Below, one piece after another: positions 1 through 9,683 of a stretch of 64,000 nucleotides of DNA. The position numbers and the translations under genes were made by a program. Source of the stretch: Cedecea colo (GTDB taxonomy: Bacteria > Pseudomonadota > Gammaproteobacteria > Enterobacterales > Enterobacteriaceae); NCBI RefSeq assembly GCF_011808225.1, contig NZ_SOYS01000002.1:310001-374000 (forward strand). Reading direction: 5' to 3'. The stretch's first letter is position 1, and every line of letters starts with the position of its first letter. The notes beneath the pieces were generated by a model. It saw only the letters and a program-made list of their open reading frames with translations. It was not told the origin of the DNA and ran no database searches.

Positions 1-968
1 ATATCGCCTTTTTCACTCGCCGTCTGCAGCAGGCGCAGCAGTGGCGGGAATGGCTTGCTAAGCGTGACGGGCTGGACAGCTACCGTCTTATCGCCGGAGA
101 GTCCGACGGACTGCCTGGCGTGACTATCGACCGCTTCGGCAATTTCCTCGTGCTGCAACTGCTCTCAGCTGGCGCCGAATACCAGCGCCCGGCCCTGGTT
201 GCAGCGCTGCAAAATCTCTATCCGGCATGCGCCATTTATGATCGTTCAGACGTTGCCGTGCGTAAAAAAGAAGGTATGGAACTAACGCAGGGCCCGATTA
301 GCGGTGAGTTACCGCCTGAGCTGCTGCCAATTGAAGAACACGGCATGAAGCTGCTGGTGGATATTAAAGGCGGTCACAAAACGGGTTATTACCTCGATCA
401 GCGCGACAGCCGCTTTGCCACGCGCCAGTACGTTAAAGATAAACGTGTTCTGAACTGCTTCTCCTATACCGGCGGTTTCGCCGTTTCTGCTTTGATGGGC
501 GGCTGCAGCCAGGTGGTGAGCGTTGATACTTCGCAGGACGCGCTGGACATCGCAAAGCAAAACGTCGAGCTGAATAAGCTGGATCTCAGCAAAGCTCAAT
601 TCCTGCGTGATGATGTTTTCAAACTGCTGCGTAAATATCGCGACGGGGGCGAGAAGTTCGACGTTATCGTGATGGACCCGCCAAAGTTTGTAGAAAACAA
701 AAATCAGTTGATGGGCGCCTGCCGCGGTTACAAGGATATCAATATGCTGGCCATTCAGCTTCTGAACCCGGGCGGCATTTTGATGACCTTCTCCTGTTCC
801 GGCCTGATGACCACCGATTTATTCCAGAAAATCATTGCTGATGCCGCCGTAGATGCCGGGCGTGATGTACAATTTATAGAGCAGTTCCGTCAGGCGGCCG
901 ATCACCCGGTGATCGCAACCTATCCGGAAGGTCTTTATCTGAAAGGGTTTGCCTGTCGCGTCATGTAG
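1..968 (+). CDS. rlmI: 23S rRNA m5C1962 methyltransferase RlmI, 5'-truncated by window edge
   Basis: SAM-dependent enzyme that makes 5-methylcytosine at position 1962 of 23S rRNA. The reading frame is already open at base 3, well upstream of the first internal GTG (120), so the N-terminal PUA domain and the true start lie outside the window. Visible parts are the central [11 protein letters not shown] block, the Rossmann SAM motif ([16 protein letters not shown]), the acidic VDTS strand and the catalytic-loop motif VIVMDPPKF. The C-terminus ([12 protein letters not shown]) matches E. coli RlmI closely. The stop codon sits directly against the heat-shock promoter of hspQ, so that promoter begins at the first base after this gene. 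Confidence 0.95.
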   Translation, partial: IAFFTRRLQQAQQWREWLAKRDGLDSYRLIAGESDGLPGVTIDRFGNFLVLQLLSAGAEYQRPALVAALQNLYPACAIYDRSDVAVRKKEGMELTQGPISGELPPELLPIEEHGMKLLVDIKGGHKTGYYLDQRDSRFATRQYVKDKRVLNCFSYTGGFAVSALMGGCSQVVSVDTSQDALDIAKQNVELNKLDLSKAQFLRDDVFKLLRKYRDGGEKFDVIVMDPPKFVENKNQLMGACRGYKDINMLAIQLLNPGGILMTFSCSGLMTTDLFQKIIADAAVDAGRDVQFIEQFRQAADHPVIATYPEGLYLKGFACRVM

Positions 969-996
969 CTTGAAAAGTGGAAAGTTGCCCGCATAT
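969..996 (+). promoter_or_regulatory. Sigma-32 (heat-shock) promoter of hspQ
   Basis: CTTGAAA at 969-975 is a perfect sigma-32 -35 element. CCGCATAT at 989-996 matches 7 of 8 positions of the CCCCATNT -10 element, with a 13-bp spacer. The -35 starts one base after the rlmI stop codon. In E. coli hspQ is a known sigma-32 regulon member, so this fits the family's biology. Confidence 0.85.
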
Positions 997-1030
997 CTCT
1001 ATGCAGAATAACGTTTCCCGGGAGGTGACA

Positions 1031-1348
1031 ATGATTGCCAGCAAATTCGGAATTGGTCAGCAGGTACGCCATTCGTTGTTGGGTTACTTAGGAGTCGTGG
1101 TTGATATCGATCCTGAGTATTCCCTTGATGAACCAGCGGAAGATGAACTGGCTGATAACGACGCTTTGCGTACCGCGCCCTGGTATCACGTTGTCATGGA
1201 AGATGATGATGGCCAGGCGATGCATACTTATCTTGCTGAAGCCCAGCTGAGCGGGGAGGCGCAAGAAGAGCACCCTGAACAGCCTTCAATGGATGAACTG
1301 GCGGCGTCAATACGGCAGCAGCTTCAGGCACCTCGCCTGCGTAACTGA
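1031..1348 (+). CDS. hspQ: Heat-shock protein HspQ
   Basis: Small (105 aa) heat-shock protein, described in E. coli as binding hemimethylated DNA and as a specificity-enhancing factor and substrate for Lon. The start at 1031 is chosen because it is preceded by a strong Shine-Dalgarno sequence (GGGAGG) and gives [20 protein letters not shown], the E. coli N-terminus; the frame is open upstream to 977, but no conserved residues lie there. The C-terminus QLQAPRLRN is conserved. Acidic middle segment at residues 30-50. It stands as a single gene between a sigma-32 promoter and a strong hairpin terminator. Confidence 0.95.
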   Translation: MIASKFGIGQQVRHSLLGYLGVVVDIDPEYSLDEPAEDELADNDALRTAPWYHVVMEDDDGQAMHTYLAEAQLSGEAQEEHPEQPSMDELAASIRQQLQAPRLRN

Positions 1349-1350
1349 CA

Positions 1351-1376
1351 AAAACCCGCATCTGCGGGTTTTTTCT
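1351..1376. terminator. Bidirectional terminator between hspQ and yccU
   Basis: Inverted repeat AAAACCCGCA / TGCGGGTTTT (1351-1360 and 1363-1372) followed by a T tract on the plus strand; the A tract serves as the T tract for the convergent yccU transcript. Confidence 0.9.
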
Positions 1377-1789
1377 TATTTAGCTAGCCCAAGCCGCGGG
1401 ATCTCAATTGCCGGACATCTGTCCATAACAACGTTCAGACCAGCATCCTGAGCCAGCACAGCCGCCTGTTCATTTATGACCCCTAGCTGCAACCAAAGCG
1501 TTTTTGCGCCAATGGCTATGGCCTCTTTGGCGACATCCCATGCGGCTTCGGAATTGCGGAACACATCCACCATATCCACCTTCTTCGGGATTTCCGCGAG
1601 GCTGCCGTAGCCCTGCTGACCCAACAGCGTTTTGCCCGCTACTTTTGGGGAGACCGGGATTACCTCGTAGCCCTGATTTAACAGATATGCCATCACCCGA
1701 TAGCTCGGGCGATCGGGCTTATCGCTGGCGCCCACCAGCGCGATGGTATGTGTATTTTTTAAAATACTTTCAATATCTGTCTGTTTCAT
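1376..1789 (-). CDS. yccU: CoA-binding domain protein YccU
   Basis: 137-aa single-domain protein of the CoA-binding Rossmann family (the fold of the succinyl-CoA synthetase alpha subunit N-domain). The glycine-rich motif [18 protein letters not shown] near the N-terminus and the late strand [12 protein letters not shown] are typical. The start at 1789 ([10 protein letters not shown]) is preferred over an upstream in-frame ATG at 1831 because the family begins here. A cysteine in MDRCPAIE is conserved. Physiological role is not established. It converges on hspQ and shares its terminator. Confidence 0.9.
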   Translation of the reverse strand: MKQTDIESILKNTHTIALVGASDKPDRPSYRVMAYLLNQGYEVIPVSPKVAGKTLLGQQGYGSLAEIPKKVDMVDVFRNSEAAWDVAKEAIAIGAKTLWLQLGVINEQAAVLAQDAGLNVVMDRCPAIEIPRLGLAK

Positions 1790-1976
1790 GACGCTCTCCG
1801 CCTTGATGAAGTAATCAAAAGTGTAAGCCAAAGGTTACTGGCCCACCATATTTCCCATACGGATGGGCGAGAGCAAAGAATAAGAATATGTCTATATGTT
1901 AATGAGCCGTTATTGTGAAAAATTTTGATACATTCTGGAGCAGGTAATTCAGGCCGCGCTGACGCAGGAGAAAAGA

Positions 1977-2642
1977 ATGAAAATCGGGCCTTATACGTTA
2001 TTCTGGTGCGTCCTGTTCCTGCCTTTCTCCGGATGGGCAACCACCTTACAGCTTTCCACCGACGTGGACTTGTTGGTGCTTGATGGCAAGAAAGTTTCCA
2101 GTTCGCTATTAAAAGGGGCGGATAGCATTGAGCTGGACAACGGCGCGCACCAGATAGTCTTTCGCGTCGAAAAAAATATTCGGGCAAACGCGCACGAACA
2201 AAGGCTTTATATTTCTGCCCCTTTGGTGGTGAGTTTTGATACGAAACGAATAAGCCAGGTGAATTTCAACCTCCCGCGTATTGAAAATGAAAAAGAAAGC
2301 GAGGTTTTTGACCATGCCCCTCATCTGCAGCTTCTTGATGGCAGCGCGGTGGCTATTCCTGTCAAACTTGACGTATTAACCACAAACCCCTCGCCACAGG
2401 GAATCGATTACGAAAATGATACCCAGCGATATAACAAAGCAGGCAAAATCGCTTCGATGCCGCAATTCGCCATAATGATGGCAGATGACAGCGCGTTGCT
2501 CTCCAGAACTTCTGAACTCGATCCGCCGGTTCGTCCGTCCGAAACGCTGACGGAGCAGCGGCTGAAATACTGGTTTGTACAGGCCGATAAAACGACTCGT
2601 GAACGTTTTTTACAATGGGTGAAAGAGCATCCATCGCCTTAA
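1977..2642 (+). CDS. csgI: DUF2057 periplasmic protein, curli assembly inhibitor CsgI (YccT)
   Basis: 221-aa exported protein. Residues 1-21 form a Sec signal peptide (hydrophobic [12 protein letters not shown], cleavage after GWA). The mature region matches YccT/CsgI, including [18 protein letters not shown] and the C-terminal [18 protein letters not shown]. In E. coli the protein has been reported to inhibit curli subunit polymerisation; that role is taken from the family. Single gene, divergent from yccU with about 190 bp between, and co-oriented with mgsA. Confidence 0.88.
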   Translation: MKIGPYTLFWCVLFLPFSGWATTLQLSTDVDLLVLDGKKVSSSLLKGADSIELDNGAHQIVFRVEKNIRANAHEQRLYISAPLVVSFDTKRISQVNFNLPRIENEKESEVFDHAPHLQLLDGSAVAIPVKLDVLTTNPSPQGIDYENDTQRYNKAGKIASMPQFAIMMADDSALLSRTSELDPPVRPSETLTEQRLKYWFVQADKTTRERFLQWVKEHPSP

Positions 2643-2739
2643 TTATGTGACCTTTTGAATACATTTTTACCGCCTTCTCTTGCAGCATCAGCGGCTTCCA
2701 GTAAGCTGTAGCCAACGCTAATCAATCGGGGTTTTCTCC

Positions 2740-3198
2740 ATGGAATCAACCATCCGCACCCTCGCGGCTAAAAAACATATTGCGCTGGTGGCGCACGATC
2801 ACTGTAAAGAAGCGCTGCTGAAGTGGGTTGAACGTCATCGTGCAACGCTGGCTACGCATATCCTGTACGCAACAGGCACTACCGGTAATTTGATTCAGCG
2901 AGCCAGCGGGCTGGACGTTAACGCCATGCTGAGCGGGCCTATGGGCGGCGATCAACAGGTCGGCGCGTTGATTTCGGAAGGGAAAATTGACGTACTGATT
3001 TTCTTCTGGGATCCCCTTAACGCGGTGCCGCACGATCCGGATGTGAAGGCTCTGCTGCGCCTTGCTACCGTCTGGAATATCCCGGTGGCAACTAATCTTT
3101 CTACCGCTGATTTCATTATTCAGTCGCCAGGTTTTAACCAGGCTGTGGAAATCCTTATCCCGGATTACCAGCGCTACCTTGCTGAAAGGCTGAAATAA
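2740..3198 (+). CDS. mgsA: Methylglyoxal synthase
   Basis: Converts dihydroxyacetone phosphate to methylglyoxal and phosphate, the bypass that relieves sugar-phosphate stress. 152 aa, the E. coli length. Key residues are present: His19 and Asp20 (HDH), the catalytic Asp71 in GPMGGDQQ, and His98 in AVPHDPD. The Shine-Dalgarno region before 2740 is weak. The stop abuts the stop of convergent helD with no intergenic base, so no separate terminator fits between them. GloC, encoded at about 38.7 kb, acts in the glutathione-dependent methylglyoxal detoxification route. Confidence 0.96.
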   Translation: MESTIRTLAAKKHIALVAHDHCKEALLKWVERHRATLATHILYATGTTGNLIQRASGLDVNAMLSGPMGGDQQVGALISEGKIDVLIFFWDPLNAVPHDPDVKALLRLATVWNIPVATNLSTADFIIQSPGFNQAVEILIPDYQRYLAERLK

Positions 3199-5253
3199 TT
3201 AAGGGCGGCTGGCGGTCGGTACGCCGAGGCGCCTGAGAATATCGACAAAATCAGAAGGCTCTTTTTTGTTAAAAAGTAGCCAAACGCGATGACGTGCCCG
3301 CGTCATCGCGACATATAATAACCGCCGCTCTTCTGCATCCGGATACGCTTCCGGCTGCGGCAATAATGCCTGTTCCATCACCGACTCCCTTGCCGCGGCC
3401 GGGAAGCCGTCTTTGCCCTGCTGCAATCCCAGCACGATAACGTAATCCGCCTGCTGTCCTTTACTGGCGTGGATGGTCATAAAATCAATATTGAGTTTTG
3501 GCCAGCGCGTCGCCGCTTTTTCAAGACTCGGCGGACGCAGATGATGATAACGAGCAAGTACCAGAATGCGTTGTTCTGGCTTAGCGTAGCCGCTGAGCTT
3601 ATCGAGAAGGTTGTCGAGCTGCTCGTCTGCCAGAAGCGTAACCGATTTTTTATCCCCTTTTGACAGGCTGTTTAATGGCTTAGCAAGCTGGCCTGGGTTC
3701 TGCTGAATAAAATTATTAGCAATTTCACCGATGCGATCGTTAAAGCGATAGGTGGTATCCAGCGCGCACCGATCGCCTTCACCGAAATGATGCGCAAACG
3801 CCGTAGTGAGGGCCATTTCCGCACCGCTGAAACGGTAGATAGCCTGCCAGTCATCCCCTACCGCGTACAGGGATGCGTGAGAGTTTTGCCGACGAAGCGC
3901 CGTCAGCAATGCGGCACGCTGCGGAGAGATATCCTGGAATTCATCCACCAGAATGTGCTTCCACGGACTAATAAAACGCCCTTTCTCCAGCACGTTAATC
4001 GCCTGGTGGATCAGACCTGAGAAATCTACCGCTTCCTCGGCTTTAAGCGTACTTTTCCAGGTTTTTAATAAGGGAGCCATCAGCTTCACGCGTTTTGAAA
4101 ACAGGTCGCGCACTTCCTCTGGACACGCAGCGATCATTTCTACCTGCGAACCCCCGTGCATACGCATCAGCCCCAACCAGCGGTCAAGCCTGCTGGCCAG
4201 ACGTTTGGCTAAACGTTCGTTCTGCCAGTATTCGCCTTCGGGCACGTCCCATTCCAGCTCTTCACTTAACCATTCACGCCACCCTTTTGCCTGGGCTTTT
4301 TTCTCACGACACTGCTGTCGCCAGCTTTCAATTAAAAGCTGATGGCGTGCGGCGGTGTCCGATTCCAGTTCGCTGATACGCGGCGATTTGCGCCCGCCTT
4401 GCTGAATGATATGCAGCGCAAGCGCGTGAAAAGTGCGTGCGGTTATCGCATCCGTGTGCAGGCGTTCAGCAATTCGCTGATCCATTTCTTGTGCAGCCTG
4501 GCGCCCAAAGGCCAGCAGCAGAATTTGATCTTCCGTCGCCTCGCCCCGTTGCAGTAACCAGCCTGCACGGGCGACCAGTACTGAAGTTTTGCCACTCCCC
4601 GCTCCTGCCAGAACTAATAACGAATCTTCCCCATTTACCACGGCGCGCGCCTGAGAAGGATTGAGCGGAGAGCTTTCAACCCGCTGGAAAAAATCAGCAT
4701 ATTTTTCCAGCATGCGATCGGTATACTCCGCGTTGCGCTCCTCGCGGCGCATGTCGCCCTGTTCCAGCCACGCCTTGCAGCTCAGCCAGGCTTCACGGCA
4801 ATTATCAAATTCTTCAAGCCTTGCCAGAGGCAGAGGTAACGCCGCAAAAGCGGCTCTGACATTCTGCTGTAATGCTTCCATATCGCTGCGCTTAAACCAT
4901 TTTTCCTGAAGCGTACGTCGGGTGATGTCGGCATACTGTTCGCTGAGCACCAGGGCTGCGACCTCACTCATTTCCACGCTCCATGTCTGCCACAGGGTTT
5001 CCAGTTGACGATAAAAGCGCTGGGTTTCGCCCCATTCGGTACCATGCAAGCGCACAACTTTATCTTCCGGCAATACAAACTCCAGTTCCCCCCAGACCAG
5101 CCCGCGCTTGATGTTAATCGCCACCAGTTGATTAAATGGGATAAGGTATTCGTGACGATCGCCCTTTACCTCCACGCCCGCGCTGAGTAATTTCACGCGA
5201 TTGTAAGGATGCTGTGCTAAATGTTTGCCAAGGGAGGTCGCTTTGAGTTCCAT
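3199..5253 (-). CDS. helD: DNA helicase IV
   Basis: Superfamily 1A 3'-5' DNA helicase of 684 aa, full E. coli length. Walker A GAGSGKTS lies about one third in, followed by the SF1 series: ILLLAFGRQAAQEM (Ia), the Walker B-like ILVDEFQDISPQR (II), VGDDWQAIYRFSGA (III), TIHASKGQQADYV (V) and YVAMTRARHRVWLL (VI). The N-terminal 190 residues are the HelD-specific domain. In E. coli it takes part in RecF-pathway recombination and replication fork processing. Converges on mgsA and is transcribed away from yccF. Confidence 0.96.
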   Translation of the reverse strand: MELKATSLGKHLAQHPYNRVKLLSAGVEVKGDRHEYLIPFNQLVAINIKRGLVWGELEFVLPEDKVVRLHGTEWGETQRFYRQLETLWQTWSVEMSEVAALVLSEQYADITRRTLQEKWFKRSDMEALQQNVRAAFAALPLPLARLEEFDNCREAWLSCKAWLEQGDMRREERNAEYTDRMLEKYADFFQRVESSPLNPSQARAVVNGEDSLLVLAGAGSGKTSVLVARAGWLLQRGEATEDQILLLAFGRQAAQEMDQRIAERLHTDAITARTFHALALHIIQQGGRKSPRISELESDTAARHQLLIESWRQQCREKKAQAKGWREWLSEELEWDVPEGEYWQNERLAKRLASRLDRWLGLMRMHGGSQVEMIAACPEEVRDLFSKRVKLMAPLLKTWKSTLKAEEAVDFSGLIHQAINVLEKGRFISPWKHILVDEFQDISPQRAALLTALRRQNSHASLYAVGDDWQAIYRFSGAEMALTTAFAHHFGEGDRCALDTTYRFNDRIGEIANNFIQQNPGQLAKPLNSLSKGDKKSVTLLADEQLDNLLDKLSGYAKPEQRILVLARYHHLRPPSLEKAATRWPKLNIDFMTIHASKGQQADYVIVLGLQQGKDGFPAAARESVMEQALLPQPEAYPDAEERRLLYVAMTRARHRVWLLFNKKEPSDFVDILRRLGVPTASRP

Positions 5254-5381
5254 TACGCTTTGTCTGCATCTGAAAGAAGTTGTCGCTAAGTTTACCCGTC
5301 GATGGAATGACGCTCCAGAGTAAAAACGCGTTACAATTGCTGTGGTTATTTATTTATGACATCAACCAACGAAGAGTGCTT

Positions 5382-5828
5382 ATGCGTACGGTCCTTAATG
5401 TGTTGAACTTTGTACTGGGTGGTTTCGTGACAACCCTCTCCTGGTTACTGGCCACTCTCGTCAGTATTATCTTTATCTTCACGATGCCCCTGACTCGCTC
5501 CTGCTGGGAGATAACCAGGCTTTCCCTTGTGCCGTACGGCAATGAAGCTGTTCATGTCGATGAACTCAATCCGCAGGGTAAAAGCGTGCTGATGAACACG
5601 GGCGGCACCTTATTGAACATTTTCTGGCTGGTTTTCTTCGGCTGGTGGCTTTGCGTGATGCATATCCTTACGGGTATAGCACAATGCGTTACCCTCATTG
5701 GTATTCCGGTGGGAATTGCGAATTTTAAAATCGCCGCCATTGCCCTGTGGCCCGTCGGCCGTCGCGTAGTCTCCGTTGAAACTGCACGGGCTGCGCGTAC
5801 TGCCAACGCGCAGCGCCGTTTTCAGTAA
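5382..5828 (+). CDS. yccF: YccF family inner-membrane protein
   Basis: 148 aa, two DUF307/YccF repeats. Three to four hydrophobic segments (about residues 7-33, 75-100 and 103-128). The start at 5382 (MRTVLNVLNFVLGG) gives the family length; the frame is open upstream to 5280 but carries no conserved sequence. The motif GIPVGIANFKIAAIALWPVG is characteristic. Function unknown. Lies 21 bp before yccS and probably shares its transcript. Confidence 0.92.
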   Translation: MRTVLNVLNFVLGGFVTTLSWLLATLVSIIFIFTMPLTRSCWEITRLSLVPYGNEAVHVDELNPQGKSVLMNTGGTLLNIFWLVFFGWWLCVMHILTGIAQCVTLIGIPVGIANFKIAAIALWPVGRRVVSVETARAARTANAQRRFQ

Positions 5829-5849
5829 CGCAGAGGAAATTGCGTACTA

Positions 5850-7985
5850 ATGCTTAGTCCCTTACTGCACCGCTATACCCGGAACAGCACCTGGCTTTAT
5901 AACTTACGCATTTTTATCGCTCTGACCGGTACGGCTGCGCTGCCCTGGTGGCTGGGAGAAGTCAAACTGACTATTCCGTTGACGCTTGGCGTGGTTGCAG
6001 CGGCGCTGGCGGATCTGGACGACCGCCTGACCGGGCGTCTGCGAAATCTGTTGATAACGCTGGTAAGCTTTTTCATTGCTTCAGCTTCCGTAGAACTGCT
6101 GTTTCCCTGGCCGTGGCTGTTTGCCTTGGGGCTGATGTTTTCTACCAGCGGTTTCATCCTGCTGGGCGGGCTGGGCCAGCGCTACGCAACGATTGCGTTT
6201 GGTGCTTTGCTTATCGCTATTTACACGATGCTCGGCATCTCTTTATACGAGCACTGGTATCAGCAACCGATACTTCTGTTAGCGGGTGCCGTGTGGTACA
6301 ACCTGCTCACGCTTGCTGGGCATCTTATTTTCCCGATCCGCCCATTGCAGGATAATCTGGCCCGCTGTTATGACCATCTGGCGGATTATCTGGAAATCAA
6401 AGCGACGCTGTTTGATCCCGATATTGAAAAGGAAAGCCACGCGCCAATGCTGGAGCTGGCAATGGCTAACAGCAGGCTGGTAACTACGCTGAACCAGACA
6501 AAAGCCACCCTGCTGACTCGCTTACGTGGCGATCGCGGACAGCGTGGCACCAGGCGCACCCTGCACTACTATTTTGTCGCACAGGATATCCACGAGCGGG
6601 CCAGTTCTTCGCATATTCAGTATCAGGCTCTACGGGATAAATTTCGCCACAGCGACATTATGTTTCGTTTTCAACGCCTGCTAACGCTGCAGTCTCAGGC
6701 TTGCCAACAGCTTTCGCGCTCAATTCTTTTACGCGTTCCCTACCAGCATGACGCCAGATTAGAGCGCGCCTTTACCCATCTTGAAGCCGCCCTTGAAAGA
6801 ATTAACCTGGCACAGGTTGCCGCTGGCGAAATGAAGGCGCTGGGCTATCTGTTAAGTAACCTGCACGCCATAGACGCGCAGCTTGCCACTATCGAATCCG
6901 AACAGGCTCTTGCCGCCCCGCAAAATGATATTGAGAACCGCCTTGCTGACGACAGGCTAACGGGATTTAGCGATATCTGGCTGCGTCTTACCCATAATCT
7001 GACCTCTGATTCCGCACTGTTCCGTCATGCTGTGCGTATGTCGGTGGTGCTTTGCGTGGGCTACGCTTTTATCCAGCTTACGGGCTTACAGCACGGTTAC
7101 TGGATCCTGCTTACCAGCCTTTTTGTCTGCCAGCCGAATTACAGCGCCACCCGCAGACGCCTTGCTTTACGTATTGCCGGCACGCTCGCGGGTGTGGCGA
7201 TAGGTCTGCCCATTTTGTGGTTTGTCCCCTCGCTGGAAGGCCAGCTGGTCCTGATTGTCATCACCGGCGTATTATTCTTCGCGTTTCGTAACGTTCAGTA
7301 CGCGCATGCAACCATGTTTATCACCCTGCTTGTGCTGCTGTGCTTCAATTTGCTTGGCGAAGGTTTCCAGGTTGCGTTACCGCGCGTGGTTGATACGCTG
7401 CTTGGCTGTGCGATTGCATGGGCCGCGGTAAGTTTTATCTGGCCAGACTGGCGTTTCCGCCGTCTGCCGCTGGTTGTAGAACGTGCGTTTAACGCCAACT
7501 GCCGTTATCTGGACGCTATTCTTGAGCAGTATCACCAGGGAAGAGACAACCGCCTCGAATACCGTATTGCTCGCCGTGATGCGCACAACCGCGATGCTGA
7601 ACTTGCCTCTGTGGTGTCCAACATGTCCTCAGAACCCCGGGTTGCACCTGAAACCCGGGAAACCGCATTCCGTTTATTGTGTCTAAATCACACGTTTAAC
7701 AGCTATGTCTCAGCGCTGGGCGCGCACCGTGAAAAGATTGATAATGGCGAGATCCTGTTGCTGCTGGATGATGCTGTCTGTTACGTTGACGATGCGCTTC
7801 ACCACTTACCTGCCGATGAACAGCGAGTGCAACACGCGCTCACGGGGCTGTCGGAAAGAATTGCTCATATCGAGCCGGGTCCTGAGACTAAAGAACCGCT
7901 TGTGCTGCAGCAAATTGGACTGCTGGTCTCCCTCCTGCCAGAGATATCTCGTCTCCAGCAGCATATTGTCCATCACACCGATTAA
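5850..7985 (+). CDS. yccS: YccS/YhfK-type FUSC family membrane protein
   Basis: 711-aa inner-membrane protein with the two-block layout of the FUSC/aromatic-acid exporter-like family: about five transmembrane segments at residues 15-160, a long cytoplasmic region at about 165-385, a second membrane block at about 392-530 (VVLCVGYAFIQL to FIWPDWRFRRLPL) and a C-terminal cytosolic domain. The family suggests efflux, but no substrate is established for YccS. Follows yccF closely. Its stop codon overlaps the stop of convergent sxy by two bases. Confidence 0.92.
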   Translation: MLSPLLHRYTRNSTWLYNLRIFIALTGTAALPWWLGEVKLTIPLTLGVVAAALADLDDRLTGRLRNLLITLVSFFIASASVELLFPWPWLFALGLMFSTSGFILLGGLGQRYATIAFGALLIAIYTMLGISLYEHWYQQPILLLAGAVWYNLLTLAGHLIFPIRPLQDNLARCYDHLADYLEIKATLFDPDIEKESHAPMLELAMANSRLVTTLNQTKATLLTRLRGDRGQRGTRRTLHYYFVAQDIHERASSSHIQYQALRDKFRHSDIMFRFQRLLTLQSQACQQLSRSILLRVPYQHDARLERAFTHLEAALERINLAQVAAGEMKALGYLLSNLHAIDAQLATIESEQALAAPQNDIENRLADDRLTGFSDIWLRLTHNLTSDSALFRHAVRMSVVLCVGYAFIQLTGLQHGYWILLTSLFVCQPNYSATRRRLALRIAGTLAGVAIGLPILWFVPSLEGQLVLIVITGVLFFAFRNVQYAHATMFITLLVLLCFNLLGEGFQVALPRVVDTLLGCAIAWAAVSFIWPDWRFRRLPLVVERAFNANCRYLDAILEQYHQGRDNRLEYRIARRDAHNRDAELASVVSNMSSEPRVAPETRETAFRLLCLNHTFNSYVSALGAHREKIDNGEILLLLDDAVCYVDDALHHLPADEQRVQHALTGLSERIAHIEPGPETKEPLVLQQIGLLVSLLPEISRLQQHIVHHTD

Positions 7986-8596
7986 CGTCTGTGACGTTGT
8001 TCGTAACGATGATACCAGTCTAACAGCTCCTGGCGTGTCACTGCCGGGAGCGCTGCTTCATGAATCCCTGAGATAGCACCGGCCAGGGCGAGAAGGATTT
8101 TTACGCCCACGAATTTTTTAACGCTGCGCAGTTTGATCCATGAACGCCTGGCCCCGTAAGCCTGCAGGGTACGCAGATCTGCAATTCCCGCCTCCCAGAG
8201 CCATATTTCAATATTTACCGAAAGGTTAGGGAGATCCTTAAGTCGCCTTTGCGTTTTGCGGACTGATTTCTCTCGACGGGCATTAATGAGCGCGTCATAA
8301 GAAAGCTGCAGCAACTTGTCCGGATTTTGCCAAAGATCTTCATCGACCCGATAGTAATTAAGGACGATGGGTCTGCCACGCTTGTTGTAAATGAGCGGTA
8401 GGGCGGCTTTGCTGAAGAAATACGTTTCGCTTTCCTCGCATGCGCGCAGGTAGAGTTCTCCCTCTGACACCATAGCAAAGACGACGTTGCCGATGGCGAG
8501 GCTATAGCCGCCGAACTGCGATCGATAGTCAATATCGCCCAGCGGCGCGAGGTGTTTTTGTGATTGGTGAATCCTGTCATATGATTTAAATTTCAT
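7982..8596 (-). CDS. sxy: Competence/CRP-S regulator Sxy (TfoX)
   Basis: Co-activator that lets CRP act at CRP-S promoters of competence and type IV pilus-like genes. 204 aa from the ATG at 8596 (MKFKSYDRIHQSQ), which aligns with E. coli Sxy; a start seven codons upstream is possible but unsupported. The N-terminal TfoX domain (YRSQFGGYSLAIGNVVFAM, YLRACEESETYFF) and a C-terminal domain with IGIHEAALP-like sequence are seen. Clearly more diverged from E. coli than its neighbours. comEC/ycaI, a gene of the sort it controls, is also in this window (56.4-58.6 kb). Confidence 0.92.
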   Translation of the reverse strand: MKFKSYDRIHQSQKHLAPLGDIDYRSQFGGYSLAIGNVVFAMVSEGELYLRACEESETYFFSKAALPLIYNKRGRPIVLNYYRVDEDLWQNPDKLLQLSYDALINARREKSVRKTQRRLKDLPNLSVNIEIWLWEAGIADLRTLQAYGARRSWIKLRSVKKFVGVKILLALAGAISGIHEAALPAVTRQELLDWYHRYEQRHRR

Positions 8597-8751
8597 GAAT
8601 AAATCCTTAATTATCATGAACTAAATTCCGATTTTATTGTTTACCGGTTCCACTAACAGAACAATAATTAACCTGCCTGCCGGCTGCAATAACAATTTAA
8701 CAATTCCGGGAAATACATAAAGAATTTGCGAGTTGCTTTCAGAAATTTAGA

Positions 8752-8794
8752 TTGATCTTTGCTCGCTCAGGGATTACTGTATAAACATACAGTA
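8752..8794 (+). promoter_or_regulatory. sulA promoter with LexA (SOS) box
   Basis: A -35 element TTGATC (8752-8757), a 17-bp spacer and a -10 TACTGT (8775-8780) that lies inside a near-perfect SOS box at 8775-8794: CTGT and ACAG arms with an AT-rich core, flanked by TA on both sides. LexA bound here would cover the -10. The arrangement is the same as at E. coli sulA. Confidence 0.95.
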
Positions 8795-8815
8795 ACACAT
8801 CAGGCGGGACTCACT

Positions 8816-9325
8816 ATGGACACACCGAACTATCGTACTCATATTGGCAGCAACTCATCCGTTGCGCTTAGCTCTGCGGAATCATTTGCAGGAAACAATG
8901 TTAGAGGATTGATTAGTGAAGTGGTTTATAGCGAAGACCAACCATGGATGACTCAGATGGTTTTATTACCTTTACTGCAACAGCTCGGTAAGCAGTCGCG
9001 CTGGCAGTTATGGCTGACCCCTCAGCAGAAATTAAGTCGGCAGTGGGTGCAGGCCTCAGGGTTGCCTCTTACTAAAGTGATGCAGGCAAGGCAGCTGGAT
9101 CCGCTTTTTACAGTTGATGCTATGGTAAAAGCATTACAGACAGGAAATTACAGCGTCGTTATCGGATGGTTATCTGAAGAACTGTCCGATGAAGAACATT
9201 TTCGCCTCGCAAACGCCGCCGAAAAAGGCAACGCCATCGGGTTTATCATGAGGCCCACCAGGACGCCCGGATCCGGTTGCAGACCACGAGCTGGCCTAAA
9301 AATTCATTCTAGTTTGTATCATTAA
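8816..9325 (+). CDS. sulA: SOS cell-division inhibitor SulA
   Basis: 169 aa, E. coli length. Blocks FtsZ polymerisation during the SOS response and is degraded by Lon. The N-terminal 30 residues are diverged, as usual, while GLISEVVY, the block [20 protein letters not shown] and [10 protein letters not shown] are highly conserved. The C-terminal tail ending in SSLYH retains the Lon-recognition histidine. The start at 8816 follows the SOS promoter and the GGCGGGA ribosome-binding region. Lies directly upstream of ompA in the same direction, as in E. coli. Confidence 0.95.
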   Translation: MDTPNYRTHIGSNSSVALSSAESFAGNNVRGLISEVVYSEDQPWMTQMVLLPLLQQLGKQSRWQLWLTPQQKLSRQWVQASGLPLTKVMQARQLDPLFTVDAMVKALQTGNYSVVIGWLSEELSDEEHFRLANAAEKGNAIGFIMRPTRTPGSGCRPRAGLKIHSSLYH

Positions 9326-9683
9326 GTAAATTTAAGAGAAATCCTGGCACTTTTTCTTCGAAAATTACAATGCCTTGTCATTTATCATGAATCCCCTTTG
9401 CAAGCCGCTTCTGACGCCATTCTGAACGAAACGGCGTGGTTGAATTACCGACAAAGCTGTTACTAAATGTGTATGCAAGTCGTTTTTTTTCATATGCCTG
9501 ACAGAGTTCACACTTGTAAGTTTTCAACTACGTTGTAGACTTTAGCTCGCCAGGGTTGCTCTTCATAACACCGTCTAATCGGTAGAGTAACAATTGAGCG
9601 TTAACCCGGGCGAAGGATTTAACCCTGGGCTTTGACGATGTTTAAGGCTCATGGCCTATTTGGATGATAATGAGGCGCAAAAA
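9326..9683 (+). promoter_or_regulatory. sulA-ompA intergenic region: ompA promoter and long 5' leader
   Basis: Holds the ompA promoter, with TTGTAA (9514-9519), a 16-bp spacer and TAGACT (9536-9541), giving a predicted start near 9548 and a leader of about 135 nt. This fits the long structured ompA leader of E. coli that protects the mRNA from RNase E and is bound by MicA. A CRP-like site (TGCCTGACAGAGTTCACA) lies just upstream of the -35 region. I see no gene in 9326-9490. Confidence 0.8.

Noticed and set aside
8640-8751. A CRP-S site for sxy autoregulation in the sxy-sulA gap
   Set aside because: Only one half-site resembling TCGCA is present; the other arm does not match, so it cannot be supported by eye.
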